A stretch of DNA of 64,000 bases from Nocardia niwae NBRC 108934 = DSM 45340 (GCF_001613465.1 NZ_BDCK01000023.1:186001-250000), one strand, 5' to 3'; positions 8,260 through 17,900 are shown, counted from the stretch's first letter. Notes: generated by a model not told the origin, from the letters alone. Program-made: numbers and translations.

Positions 8260-9035
8260 CCACCGTCACCGAACGCGGAGCCGAGGCGACCACCGCGCCC
8301 GCGGCGGAGGAACCGATCGCGGTCTCGATCACCGGCCTGCGCAAGTCGTTCGGCGCGAAGACGGTGCTCGACGGCGTGGACCTGACCATCCGCCGCGGTG
8401 AGTTCGTCGTCCTGCTCGGGCCGAGCGGCACCGGCAAGACCACCTTGCTGCGCCTGCTCACCGGCCTCGAAGCGCCGGACGCGGGACGGATACTCGTGCC
8501 GGGCCGCCGCACCACCGTCTACCAGGAACCGCGGCTGATTCCGTCGAAACGCGTGCTGGCGAACGTCATCGTGGGGCAGCGCCGTTCGCGGCACAACCGC
8601 GACGCCGGGCTGCGCGCACTGGCCGAGGTCAACCTCGACGGCAAGGCCAGGCAATGGCCCGCCACGCTCTCCGGCGGCGAGGCACAGCGCGCGGCACTGG
8701 CCCGCGCCCTCGTCCGCGAGCCCGAATTGCTGCTGCTGGACGAACCTTTCGCGGCGTTGGACGCGCTGACCCGCCTGCAGATGCAGGACCTGGTCGGCGA
8801 TCTGGTCGCCCGGCATCGCCCGGCCGTGCTCATGGTGACCCACGACGTCGACGAGGCGATTCGCCTGGCCGACCGCGTACTGATCCTGGACCAGGGGCGC
8901 TTCGCCGTGGACGTCGACATCGACGTGGCCCGGCCGCGCGACCGCGCCGACCCCGAAACCTTGCGTTACCAGTCCCTTTTCCTCACGAAACTCGGCGTGG
9001 GCCGCACCACGACCGCTGCAAGGAGTGCCTCATGA
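8256..9035 (+). CDS. ABC importer ATPase, SsuB type
   Basis: A 259-residue ABC ATPase with all core motifs: Walker A GPSGTGKTT, Q-loop (YQEPRLIPSK), signature LSGGEAQRAALARAL, Walker B LLLLDEPF and the switch histidine in MVTHDVDEA. It completes the importer with the two preceding genes. The chosen ATG overlaps the permease stop by 4 bases. Its own stop overlaps the start of the desulfinase-like gene, tying import to catabolism in one transcript. Confidence 0.92.
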   Translation: MTTVTERGAEATTAPAAEEPIAVSITGLRKSFGAKTVLDGVDLTIRRGEFVVLLGPSGTGKTTLLRLLTGLEAPDAGRILVPGRRTTVYQEPRLIPSKRVLANVIVGQRRSRHNRDAGLRALAEVNLDGKARQWPATLSGGEAQRAALARALVREPELLLLDEPFAALDALTRLQMQDLVGDLVARHRPAVLMVTHDVDEAIRLADRVLILDQGRFAVDVDIDVARPRDRADPETLRYQSLFLTKLGVGRTTTAARSAS

Positions 9036-10057
9036 CCGACACCCTCTGGTACACCCGCTGCCCGGTGCCCACCGCGAGCGGGCTCGCGCACAGCCTCGGC
9101 TGGCTCGGCGACGCCGCCGCGCGAGCGGGGCTCGAGTTCGGCGTCCTCCAGGACGCGGGGCCGGAGCTGGCCGGCCACCACTTCCTGCACGACCTGTCCG
9201 GACTGATCCGCGAGGGCGGCAACGTTCCGGCCCTGGCGGCGCGCGCCCAGGGCTCGCCGACCCGGTTGATCGGCTTGACCTGGATCGACGAGGCGCAGGC
9301 AATCCTGGTCGGCCCGGAGTCCTCGGTCGGCGGGCCCGCCGAGCTGGCCGGGCTGCGCGTCGGCGTACCGGCATGGGCCCAGGACCGGGCGCGCAGCTTC
9401 CCCCGCGCGATGGCTCTGCACGGATTCGCGAACGCCCTGCGGCTCGGCGGCCACACCCTCGCCGACGTGCGCGTGGTCGAGATCGGCGTGGAGCGCGATC
9501 CGCAGGTGCGCACCGAAGTCCAGGCGAATCGCCGCGTCGTCACCTGGGGCGTCGGGGAACTGCTGCGCGGCGAGGTGGACGCCATCTACGTGAAAGGCGC
9601 CCGCGCCCAAGAGGTCGCGCGGGAGCACGGCCTGCGCGTCGCGGTGGACCTGGACGCCACCGAGGCCAAACGCTTCCGGGTGAACAACGGCACGCCGCGC
9701 CCGATCACCGTGCACTCGGATCTGCTGGAGTCGCGCCCGGAGGTGGTCGTCGAATTCCTCGCCCAGAGCCTGCGCGCCGCCGACTGGGCCGCGGGAAACC
9801 TGGCCGGTGTCCGGGACGTGCTCCAGCGGGAGACACTGTCCGGCCCGGAGGGCGTGATCGCGGCGTACGGCGAGAACTTCCACCGGGATCTGCACCCGTC
9901 GCTGTCGCAGGAGCGGATCGAGCTGATCGGCGCGCAGCAGCAATTCCTGTACGCGCACGGTTTCCTCGCCGCCGACTTCGACCTGGACTCGTGGGTCGCG
10001 CACGAGCCGCTGGCCCGGGCGAAGGAACTCGTCGCCTCGGGGAAGGTCCCCGCATGA
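9032..10057 (+). CDS. DszB-like sulfinate desulfinase (binding-protein fold)
   Basis: A 341-residue protein without signal peptide and with the periplasmic-binding-protein fold used by DszB, the desulfinase that releases sulfite from 2'-hydroxybiphenyl-2-sulfinate. The N-terminus (DTLWYTRCPVPTA) resembles DszB around its catalytic Cys27. Counting on, Cys10, His50 and Arg60 followed by Gly-Gly reproduce the Cys27/His60/Arg70-Gly-Gly layout of the Rhodococcus enzyme, including the 10-residue His-Arg spacing. A C-S bond-cleaving role is therefore likely, but the substrate may differ from biphenyl sulfinate. ATG follows an AAGGAG site. The assignment is by eye. Confidence 0.72.
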   Translation: MTDTLWYTRCPVPTASGLAHSLGWLGDAAARAGLEFGVLQDAGPELAGHHFLHDLSGLIREGGNVPALAARAQGSPTRLIGLTWIDEAQAILVGPESSVGGPAELAGLRVGVPAWAQDRARSFPRAMALHGFANALRLGGHTLADVRVVEIGVERDPQVRTEVQANRRVVTWGVGELLRGEVDAIYVKGARAQEVAREHGLRVAVDLDATEAKRFRVNNGTPRPITVHSDLLESRPEVVVEFLAQSLRAADWAAGNLAGVRDVLQRETLSGPEGVIAAYGENFHRDLHPSLSQERIELIGAQQQFLYAHGFLAADFDLDSWVAHEPLARAKELVASGKVPA

Positions 10058-11154
10058 CGGAGTTCCTGTGGCGCTTGCCTTCCCGTGGGGACGGCCGCCA
10101 CGCAGCCGGGAGACAACGCAATCGCGGCGGATTCGGCGGACCCGCGCCGCTGACGCCCGCGACGGACCTGCGGCCGGGACGCTTCGGCCCGTTCGACGAC
10201 CTCGCCCAGATCATCGACGCCGCCGAGCTGGCCGGGCTGGACGGGGTGCTCGCCCCGTACGACCCGGATGGGGAGGAATCGTGGATCGTGGCGGGCGGTG
10301 CGCTGCGCGGCACCCGGCACTCCCGCGTCGTCGTCGAGTTCCAGCCCGCCTTCGGCACCCCGGTCTACGCGGCAAAGATCTCCGCCACCCTGCAACGCCT
10401 TTCGGGCGGACGCCTGGCCTGGCAACTGGCCGTGGACACCGATTCCGCCGACGCGAGAGCACGCGGTGATCGCGTCACCGGAGCGGACCGCTACGCCAGA
10501 GCCGCGGAGTTCCTCACCGTCGCCCGGGGCGTATGGAACGACGCCCCGGTGCCCTCGGCGGGATTCGCCGGCACCGGGTTCCACTACGAAGGCGCGTATT
10601 ACGACGTGATCGACGGCGGCTTCCGCGGCATCCTGTCCGGGTTGCCGTTCCCGACGGTCTACCTGACCGGCGATTCCGCCGCCGCGCTCGAACTGTCGGC
10701 CGAACACGGCGACGTGCACGTCTTCACCGAGACCGCGGCGGGCGTCGGCACCGCGATCGCCACTCTGCGGGAGCGCGCGACCGCGGCGGGACGGACGGTG
10801 CGCGCCGGGCTGGAACTGCCGGTCGTCGCGCGGGAAACCGAGGACGAGGCCTGGGCCCGCGTCGAACGGCTGTGGCGTGAGGTGCGCCCGGACGGCCCGG
10901 ACGCACGCGAACACGATCTGGGCGACGGACGCTGGACCGGATTCGCCGACCTCGGCTACGCCGCCACCATCGGCCTCGTCGGCAGTTACGACCAAGTGGC
11001 GCAGCGCCTTTCGTCCTACGCCGAAGCGGGTGTCGACAGCGTTGTGCTGGCGGGGCACCCGCACATCGAGGAACTGCACCGCGTGGGCGAGCATCTGTTG
11101 TTCCTCGCCGACCCGGTCGCCCGAACGCTGACCGCGCAGGAGGCAACCGCATGA
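10054..11154 (+). CDS. SsuD-like flavin monooxygenase (first of two)
   Basis: A 366-residue luciferase-like FMNH2-dependent monooxygenase. The start MTEFLWRLPSRGDGR resembles the FWFLPTHGDG start of SsuD, and the end GLVGSYDQVAQRL...GHPHIEELHRVGE matches the SsuD C-terminus. It lacks the RGGxG arginine loop seen in SsuD and in the next gene (GYAATIGLVG here), so its chemistry or substrate may be different. ATGA overlaps join it to both neighbours. No flavin reductase is in this operon; one must be supplied elsewhere. Confidence 0.8.
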   Translation: MTEFLWRLPSRGDGRHAAGRQRNRGGFGGPAPLTPATDLRPGRFGPFDDLAQIIDAAELAGLDGVLAPYDPDGEESWIVAGGALRGTRHSRVVVEFQPAFGTPVYAAKISATLQRLSGGRLAWQLAVDTDSADARARGDRVTGADRYARAAEFLTVARGVWNDAPVPSAGFAGTGFHYEGAYYDVIDGGFRGILSGLPFPTVYLTGDSAAALELSAEHGDVHVFTETAAGVGTAIATLRERATAAGRTVRAGLELPVVARETEDEAWARVERLWREVRPDGPDAREHDLGDGRWTGFADLGYAATIGLVGSYDQVAQRLSSYAEAGVDSVVLAGHPHIEELHRVGEHLLFLADPVARTLTAQEATA

Positions 11155-12320
11155 CCATCGACATCTACTGGCGCATCGGCATGGAGGGCGACCACGCGTC
11201 GCTGCGCACGCCGCGCCGTTACAACCGCGGCCACGCCAACGGCTACGGACCGGGCAATATCGCCCCCGCCATCCGTGGCGGCGCCCTCGACGGCTACGGC
11301 TACATCGACCACATGGCGGCCGTGGCGAAGGCCTCGGAATCGGCCGGTTTCCTCGGCGGCCTACTGCCGTCGTTCCCGGTGACCGACGATCCGTGGGCGG
11401 TCGCGGCTGCGCTGGCCAGGGAGACCACCACCTACCGCTTCATGGTCGCCTTCCAGCCCGGCTTCCTGCATCCGGTGCAGGCGGCGCGGATGTCGGCGAG
11501 CCTGCAGCGGGCGACCGGCGGCAGGCTGGTCTACAACATCATCAGCGGCGGCGGCGGACCCGCTCAGCTGTGGTGGGGCGACAAGGTCGCCCACGACGAT
11601 CGCTACGCCCGCACCAGCGAGTTCCTCGACGTGCTGCGGGGCGTGTGGGACGGCGACCCCTACGACCACGACGGCCGGTTCTTCCGGACCGAGGGCGCCG
11701 CGCTCGCCCCGGGCATGGCCGGGCAGCCGTTCCCCGAGGTGTATTTCTCCGGGTCCTCGGCCGCCGCGGTGCGGGCCGCGGGCAGGCACGCCGACTACTA
11801 CCTGTCCTGGCTGGAGCCGTTCGCCGACCTGCGCGCCAAGTTCGACGGTGTGCGCGCCAACGCCGAAAACATCGGCCGCACACCGAAATTCGCTGTACGT
11901 ATCGACATCTTGGCTCGGCACACAGAGGAGGCGGCCTGGGCGGAGATCGAGAAGGGCTGGGCTTTCGTCGACCGTGGCGCCGCCGAGCGGGCCGCCAAGG
12001 GCGATTCCGTCGGCGCCGCCCGCATCCAGGGGTGGGTGCCGGAGACCATCACCGGCTACCGCGACCTGGAAGTCCAGCCCAATGTCTGGTGCGGCTTCAG
12101 CCTGATCCGGGGCGGCCCGGCATTCGGCCTGGTCGGCAGCTACGAGCAGGTGGCGCAGCGGCTCGACGAGCTGGTCGAACTCGGCGTCGACGCGTTCATC
12201 CTCGCGGGCAACCCGCATCTGGAGGAGGCCTACCGCGTCGGCGAAGAGGTGCTCCCGCTGCTCGGCCGATCCCGGCTCACCGCGGCGGCCCCCGCCGCAT
12301 CCCTTTCCCCCGCACGATGA
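11151..12320 (+). CDS. SsuD-like alkanesulfonate monooxygenase (second of two)
   Basis: A 389-residue LLM-class monooxygenase close to SsuD, which uses FMNH2 and O2 to split alkanesulfonates into aldehyde and sulfite. Supporting features are GGRLVYNIISGG, YFSGSSAAAV, YLSWLEP, the arginine loop LIRGGPAFGLVG and the ending NPHLEEAYRVGEEVLPLL. It differs from the previous gene by keeping the RGG loop, so the two are diverged paralogues rather than recent duplicates. Two SsuD-like enzymes beside a desulfinase suggest stepwise oxidation and then C-S cleavage. Confidence 0.85.
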   Translation: MTIDIYWRIGMEGDHASLRTPRRYNRGHANGYGPGNIAPAIRGGALDGYGYIDHMAAVAKASESAGFLGGLLPSFPVTDDPWAVAAALARETTTYRFMVAFQPGFLHPVQAARMSASLQRATGGRLVYNIISGGGGPAQLWWGDKVAHDDRYARTSEFLDVLRGVWDGDPYDHDGRFFRTEGAALAPGMAGQPFPEVYFSGSSAAAVRAAGRHADYYLSWLEPFADLRAKFDGVRANAENIGRTPKFAVRIDILARHTEEAAWAEIEKGWAFVDRGAAERAAKGDSVGAARIQGWVPETITGYRDLEVQPNVWCGFSLIRGGPAFGLVGSYEQVAQRLDELVELGVDAFILAGNPHLEEAYRVGEEVLPLLGRSRLTAAAPAASLSPAR

Positions 12321-12333
12321 TTCAGGAGAAGCC

Positions 12334-13041
12334 ATGACCACCACCGAGACCCGGCTGCCGGAGTCCGTCACCACTTTCGTCGCCGCCGCGACCCGCGACG
12401 CCGAGAAGGCCTTCCGGGTGTTCCGGGAGACCGGCACCGTATCCGGCAACGGCACCGTCAACTTCGTCGAGCGCGTTCCCGGCGCGGAGATCGCCGTCGC
12501 CTTGAACGAACCGGGTCCGTGGGCCGACGACCGCGCCGTCGCGCCGGTGATCGCCACCTTCGACGGCGAGGTGGTGTCCGGTACGGGCTCCGCCGGGTTC
12601 GTCACCGGTTACGCCAAGGTGTTCCGCGCGCATCCGGAGATCACCTCCGTGGTGCACATCCACACCCCGTGGCTGGGCGGGTGGGCGCAGACCCATCGCA
12701 CGCTCCCCATCCGTTACGCGGCCGCGCAGCGGCTCACCCTGTCCAGGGCCATCCCGCCGCACATCGACCGCAGCGTCGGCGCGGGCGAATTCATCCTGTC
12801 CACGCTGGTCGAGGACCCGGACCTGGTCGCGATCTTCGAGGCCAACGGCGGCGCGAACGTCATCGGCCGCGCGGGGCTGCTGGAGCTGGCGAAGTTCGTC
12901 GTGCTGCTCGAGGAGGGCGCGCAGTATCAGGCGATCGCCGAAACCCTCGGCGGCTCGGTGGAATTCGATCCGTCCAACCTCGCGGCGCAGTGGGGCCGCA
13001 CCGGCCTCGCGGACGAGGCCCGCCGCCGCGGCCTGATCTGA
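12334..13041 (+). CDS. Class II aldolase/adducin-family protein with altered metal site
   Basis: A 235-residue class II aldolase/adducin-fold protein. It keeps the metal-binding HxH pair (SVVHIHTPWL, about residues 106-108) and the N-terminal SGNGTVNFVERV, which corresponds to the usual SGNxS substrate loop. At the place where FucA-type aldolases have the third zinc histidine (NHG), this protein reads EANGGANVIG, so that histidine appears to be glycine. It may have changed metal ligands or a non-aldolase role. It is preceded by an AGGAGAAG ribosome site 13 bp after the SsuD-like gene. Its substrate in an organosulfur operon is unknown. Confidence 0.75.
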   Translation: MTTTETRLPESVTTFVAAATRDAEKAFRVFRETGTVSGNGTVNFVERVPGAEIAVALNEPGPWADDRAVAPVIATFDGEVVSGTGSAGFVTGYAKVFRAHPEITSVVHIHTPWLGGWAQTHRTLPIRYAAAQRLTLSRAIPPHIDRSVGAGEFILSTLVEDPDLVAIFEANGGANVIGRAGLLELAKFVVLLEEGAQYQAIAETLGGSVEFDPSNLAAQWGRTGLADEARRRGLI

Positions 13042-13072
13042 CCGGCACCCCTATCCGAATCGAGGAGCGATC

Positions 13073-14014
13073 ATGACCATTCGCGTCGGCTACTTCCCGC
13101 ACAACAATTCCCTGTTCGTCCTGCGCCACCGCGGCATCCTGGAGAACCTGTTGCCCGACGTGGACTGGGTCGACCTGCGCGACCTGCCCCGCCCGGCGCC
13201 GGTCGACCCGAGGTCGGGACTGCCGTCGCTGCACTCCGATCATCTGTTCGAGGGCGGCTACGATTTCATCGGCACAGGCTTCACCCCGCCGGTGACGGCG
13301 CTGGCCAACGGGCGCGACATCGTCTACGTCGGCATCTCCGGGCCGCGGGTGGAGAACGGCCGCCTGGTCACCAAAGCCGATTCCGGCATCGAGACTGTGC
13401 TGGATCTGAAGGGTAAGCGGGTCGGCATCGCCCACGGTTCCTGGCAGACCACCCTCGCCCTGCTGGCGCTGGACCGCGCGGGCCTGGCCTGGAAGGACAT
13501 CGAGCCGGTGGACATCGACGTGCACGACGGCGGCGCGGCGCTGCTGCGCGGCGACCTGGACGCCTGGGTCGGCGCGTACCCGGGCCTGGCCACGATCGAG
13601 GCGGCCGCCGAACTGCGGACGCTCGTGGACACCGAGTCGCTGTTCAGCCACCCCTCGCTGTGGTTCACCCGCCGGGACTTCGCCGAAGGCGACCCCGCGG
13701 CGCTCACGGCGATCATCACCGCTTTGCAGCAATCGGACGCCTGGATCAAGGACAACCCGCGCGCGGCCGCGCAATACTTCGTCGACGACGTCACAGCCCG
13801 CGGCGCAACCGCGAGCCTGGACGCGTGGGAAGCCGCGCTGCGCGGCAGGCCCTTCGGCATCGAGCCCGTTTCCGAGGAATTCCTCGACGAGCAGCAGCAC
13901 GCGGCCGATCTGCTGGCCGCCAACGGCCTGCTGCCCCGGACGGTGCGGGTACGGGACGCGGTGCTGCCGTGGATCGGCGAGACGGTGACGGCGAAATCCG
14001 GCGTAACGGTCTGA
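13073..14014 (+). CDS. Cytosolic SsuA/NrtA-fold protein, unknown role
   Basis: A 313-residue protein of the nitrate/sulfonate binding-protein fold (IRVGYFPHNNSLFVL at the start; KGKRVGIAHGSWQTT; WVGAYPGLATIE) with no signal peptide or lipobox. It therefore probably stays in the cytoplasm, like the DszB-like protein earlier in the operon. It has no Cys in the N-terminal strand where DszB carries its nucleophile, so it is not an obvious desulfinase. It could be a divergent enzyme, a carrier or a sensor. GAGGAG ribosome site; last gene, followed by a strong hairpin. Confidence 0.7.
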   Translation: MTIRVGYFPHNNSLFVLRHRGILENLLPDVDWVDLRDLPRPAPVDPRSGLPSLHSDHLFEGGYDFIGTGFTPPVTALANGRDIVYVGISGPRVENGRLVTKADSGIETVLDLKGKRVGIAHGSWQTTLALLALDRAGLAWKDIEPVDIDVHDGGAALLRGDLDAWVGAYPGLATIEAAAELRTLVDTESLFSHPSLWFTRRDFAEGDPAALTAIITALQQSDAWIKDNPRAAAQYFVDDVTARGATASLDAWEAALRGRPFGIEPVSEEFLDEQQHAADLLAANGLLPRTVRVRDAVLPWIGETVTAKSGVTV

Positions 14015-14026
14015 TGGGATGAACGG

Positions 14027-14057
14027 CGGGCCGGGGCGACGAAGGATCCCCGGCCCG
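14027..14057 (+). terminator. Hairpin after the organosulfur operon
   Basis: A perfect 10-bp stem (CGGGCCGGGG and its complement) with an 11-nt loop lies 13 bp after the last stop codon. There is no T-tract, as is common in high-GC actinomycetes. It also lies just past the end of the small membrane-protein gene on the other strand, so it could terminate from both sides. Confidence 0.65.
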
Positions 14058-14078
14058 TCCGGCATGTTCGAGGAAATG

Positions 14079-14234
14079 TCAGCGCGGCGAGATATTCGGC
14101 CGGCCGCCGTGTCTTTCGGTGGCGCGCAGCTCGCACCAATAGGCTGCGAAAACAGTGGCGTAGCCGGCGACGATGGCCGTCGCGGTGACGATCAACAGCG
14201 TGATGAGCAGTGGAATCAAGAAAGCGGTGTGCAT
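14079..14234 (-). CDS. 51-residue single-helix membrane protein
   Basis: A small open frame of 51 codons with a near-perfect ribosome site (GGGGAGGG a few bases before the ATG). The product has one strong hydrophobic helix (about residues 4-33, rich in Leu/Ile/Val/Ala), then Tyr-Trp-Cys and a basic polar tail (ELRATERHGGRPNISPR). The topology suggests a membrane anchor with a cytosolic tail. I know no family for it. It converges with the organosulfur operon and has its own upstream region carrying a 14-bp palindrome. Confidence 0.6.
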   Translation of the reverse strand: MHTAFLIPLLITLLIVTATAIVAGYATVFAAYWCELRATERHGGRPNISPR

Positions 14235-14288
14235 TATGCCCTCCCCGCGGTCACGGTGATCTCAGCGGAAGGTTCGGCGCCGCACTGC

Positions 14289-14302
14289 ACCGACATGTCG
14301 GT
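14289..14302. promoter_or_regulatory. 14-bp perfect palindrome upstream of the small membrane gene
   Basis: ACCGACATGTCGGT is fully self-complementary and lies 55 bp upstream of the 51-residue gene. It may be an operator. The rest of the gene-free interval 14303-14596 shows nothing else I can support. Confidence 0.3.
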
Positions 14303-14596
14303 CCCGCACCTAGTGAAATCCTAGAGGTCGCAGCCTCGTCCGGCAGGGCCGGCGGCTGTGAGTTCGATCATGCGCGGCGCGGTGTGTCGCGGGGAATACA
14401 TTCCCGCCGTGCGGTTCAATTGATCTTGTCACGACTTTCCCGCGATCGTCCGGAAAGCGGGACACGACACGGGACCGCCGGATCGGCGGCCGTGGGCGTC
14501 GCAGTGCCCGTCGCGCGCCGGACTTCCTCGGTGGCGCGGTTCTTTCGCTCGTATCTGTCTCCGGCATCACCTCGGCATGCGAAAAGGAGCACGAAC

Positions 14597-14884
14597 GTGA
14601 GCATGATTCTCGCCGCGCTGCACGACACCGTGATCGCGCAGCAGTTCGAAAATCCGACCGCGGAAGAGCCGCCGCTCGCGGACAAACTGATGCAGATGGG
14701 CCGTTACTTCACCTGGTTGGTGCAGTTGTCCGGAATCACGGCGATCACCTACGGCGGCGGCCGGTTCGCGTGGGAGAAATGGAACGGCGGCAGTCTCCAG
14801 TCGCCGAAGATGGTCGCCAGCGCGATGGCCGGTGGCGCGGTCGCGACCAGCGCGGGCACGATCATGAACGCGATCATCGGCTGA
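14597..14884 (+). CDS. 95-residue two-helix membrane protein
   Basis: A small protein (GTG start at 14597 with AAAAGGAG 7 bases upstream; an ATG lies two codons later). The N-terminal third is polar and acidic. Two hydrophobic segments follow (about 36-55 and 70-92), separated by a basic turn (RFAWEKWNGG). The layout resembles small TrbC/VirB2-like or holin-like proteins, but I see no diagnostic motif and no transfer or phage genes nearby, so I give no function. It converges with the large SARP gene. Confidence 0.6.
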   Translation: MSMILAALHDTVIAQQFENPTAEEPPLADKLMQMGRYFTWLVQLSGITAITYGGGRFAWEKWNGGSLQSPKMVASAMAGGAVATSAGTIMNAIIG

Positions 14885-14980
14885 GCTCCCGCTCGGATTC
14901 ATGACCCACCGGCTCGACGTCCACCGTCGGGCCGGTGTCTTTCCCGAACCGCCACCTCGCGGCGGCGCCGCACGTGTGCG

Positions 14981-17900
14981 TCAAGGGGCGGCGATTCCGA
15001 GTACGGCCTCGGCTGCCAGGTCACGCGCCTCGACGGGAGCCGATCGTGTTCCCGCGATGTGGTGCTCGGCGAAAGCGCGCTCGCCGAGTGCCGCGATGGC
15101 GAGGTTCGCCGGACGATCGATGTCGGGGCGTTCGGCGGGCAGCAGCGCGATGCCGTTGGCTTCGCGCACCGCGGCGGCGGCGCCGAGCAGCCGGGCCGCG
15201 GCCTCCGGCAGGTCCAGTGCGGCCAGCGCCGAGGCGAGCGCGGCCAAAGCGAAGGCGGTATCGCGGGGCGCGCCGATGCGCTGTGCGCCGTCGAACGCGG
15301 TCAGGAACAACTCGCACGCGGTGCCGAGGTCGCCACGCTGCTCCACGATGTAACCCAGCTCGACCTGCAGCATCGGCAGGAACAGCGGAGTCTCGTCGCC
15401 CGCGGCCGAGGGCAGCGCCAGCAACTCGCGCAGGATACGTTCCGCCGCGTCGGCTCGGCCGTCACGCCGCGCGACGAACGCGAGCACGATCGAGGCGAAC
15501 AGCCGGCCGGGTTCGTACCCGTGCTCGGCCGCGATGCGCTGCGCCTGTTCGCCGAGTGCCCGCGCCCGGTCGAACTCGGTGTGCTGCATGGCGATCCAGC
15601 TCAGCCAGCACAGGTGTGTGCACGCTTGCCCCCACAGTTCCAGCTCCTGCGCGAGACCGAGCGCTTCGGCGTGGATGTCGGTGGCGGAAGCCAGTTCACC
15701 GGTGAGTTCGGCCAGCCCGCCGAGCCACTCGGCGGCCTGGAGCCGGCCCCAGCGGTCGTCGAGTTCGGCGAACAGCCGCGCGGCCGTGCGCGCGTGCCGT
15801 TCCAGTGCCGGGAGGTCGACGCGATTGTGCGCCGCCTTGGCCAGCGCCACATGCGCGGACGCCACGCCCCAGCGGTCGCCGAGCTCCTCGCAGACCGGAA
15901 GCGCCTTGCGCAGCAGCGCTTCCAGCTCGAGCACGTCGCCGGACTCCAGCGCGGAGAACCCGAGGAACAGTTCGGCGCGCGCCCGCCCGGCCGGATCGTC
16001 CACCGTGTCGTACAAGGCGAACACCGCTGCGCGCTCGGCGGGTCCGTCTCCGAATTCACCTTGCTGGAAGGCGAATCCGACACTCCACGCCGATGCCCGC
16101 GCCCGGTGGCGCGGCGAGCCGCCCAGCGCCAGCGCCGCGTCCAGCCAGCGCCGCGCCTCGGTCAGCCGCCCGCGCAGCTGCCAGTACCAGGCGAGCGCGT
16201 TCACCATCCGCAGCGCTCGATCCGCGTCCCCCGCGTGCAGGAAACCGTCCAGCGCCGCGCGCAGATCGGCCGAGTCGTCGTCCAGCCGCCGTAACCAGCG
16301 ACGCTGGTCGGCGCCGTACAGCTCGGGCTCGGCACGCTCGGCCCGCCGCAGGTGGTATCGATGGTGGGCCAGGTGCACCGCGTCGGACTCGCCCGCCTCG
16401 GCCAGCCGATCGAGACTGAACGCGGCGACCGATTCCAGCAAGCGGTAGCGGCGCCCGGCCGGGTGCACCAGCGACCGGTCGACCAGCCTGCCGACGACGT
16501 CGGCGATCATCGACGCGTCCACGGCCGGATCGTCGCCCGCGGAACAGACCGCCTCCGCGGCCGCCAAGGTGCACCCGCCCGCGTGCACCGCGAGCCTGCG
16601 CAACACCGCCTGCTCGGTGTCATCCAGCAGTCCCCAGCTCCAGTCGATCATCGCCGCGAGGGTCTGCTGCCGCGGTGGCACGCCGCGATGCCCGGTGGCC
16701 AGCAACTTGAACCGGTCATCGAGCCGGGCGACGATCTCGTGCACCCCCAGCGCGCGCACCCGGGTGGCGGCCAGTTCCAAGGCGAGCGGTATGCCGTCGA
16801 GCCTGCGGCACAGCGTTACGACCGGCGCGGCGGTGTCGGCGTCGAGCGCGAAATCGCGGTCGCCCGCACGGGCTCGCGCCACGAACAGGCGCACCGCCCC
16901 TGTTCGGGCGATGTCGTCGAGCGCCGCGTCCCGGGCGGGCACCTCCAGCGGTTGCAGCGCGACGACGTCTTCGCCGGGCAGTCGCAGCGGCTCCCGGCTG
17001 GTGGCCAGGATGCGCAGCCCGGGGGCCGCGCCCAGCAGTTCCTCGGCCAGGTCGGCGGCGCGATCTATCACGTGCTCGCAGTTGTCCAGCACCAGTAGCA
17101 GTTCCTGGTCGGCCAGCGCCTCGCACAACACCGCGGTCGGGTCGGCGCCGTCCGCGGCACGGATGCCGAGCACACCGGCCACGGCGTCCGCCAGAAACGT
17201 CGCGCCATCGGTCGTGGTCGGTTGCAGCGCGGCCAGTTCCACCAGCCAGGTGCCGTTGCCGAAGCGGTGGGTCAGCGCCGCCGCGGCGGCGAGCGACAGG
17301 CGCGTCTTGCCCACCCCGCCGGGACCGGTCAGCGTGACCAGCCGGGCGTTGCCGACGGCGTCGCGCAACTGCGCGAGGTCGGCGTCGCGACCGATCAACT
17401 CCGTGCGCTGCGCCGGGATGTTCGAGTTGCGCCGCCGGACCACCACGGTTTCCGGTGGCTGTGCGGCGCAGGGCAGCTCCTGTGCCAGCATCGCGCGCTG
17501 CAACCCGGCCAGCTCCGGGCTGGGATCGATGCCGAGTTCGTCGGCGAGGTGCCTGCGCAGCTGCTCGTAGCCGTCCAGTGCCTCGGCCTGTCTTCCCGCG
17601 CCGTACAGCGCGCGCAGGTGAGCGGCACGGAGCCGCTCGCGCAGCGGGTGCGCCGCCACGTACGCGGTGAGCTCGCCGGCGACCTCCCGGTAGTCGCCCA
17701 GCGACAGCCGCGTTTCGGCCAGCTCCTCCACCGCCACCAAACGCTGCTCCTCGAGCTGGGCGATGGCGGGCTGGGCGAACGGTGCGTCCCGGAAATCGGC
17801 GAACGCGGGACCGCGCCAGAGGGCGAGCGCCGCGGTGAGGGCGTCGACCCGCTCGGCCGCATCGGTCGCCGAGCGAGCGGAGGCCATCAACGCGCGGAAT

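Noticed and set aside
9025..11154. Open frame of about 700 codons covering the desulfinase and first SsuD-like gene
   Set aside because: Only its last third is real (10054-11154). The first part is an out-of-frame shadow of the desulfinase gene with Arg-Pro-rich composition.
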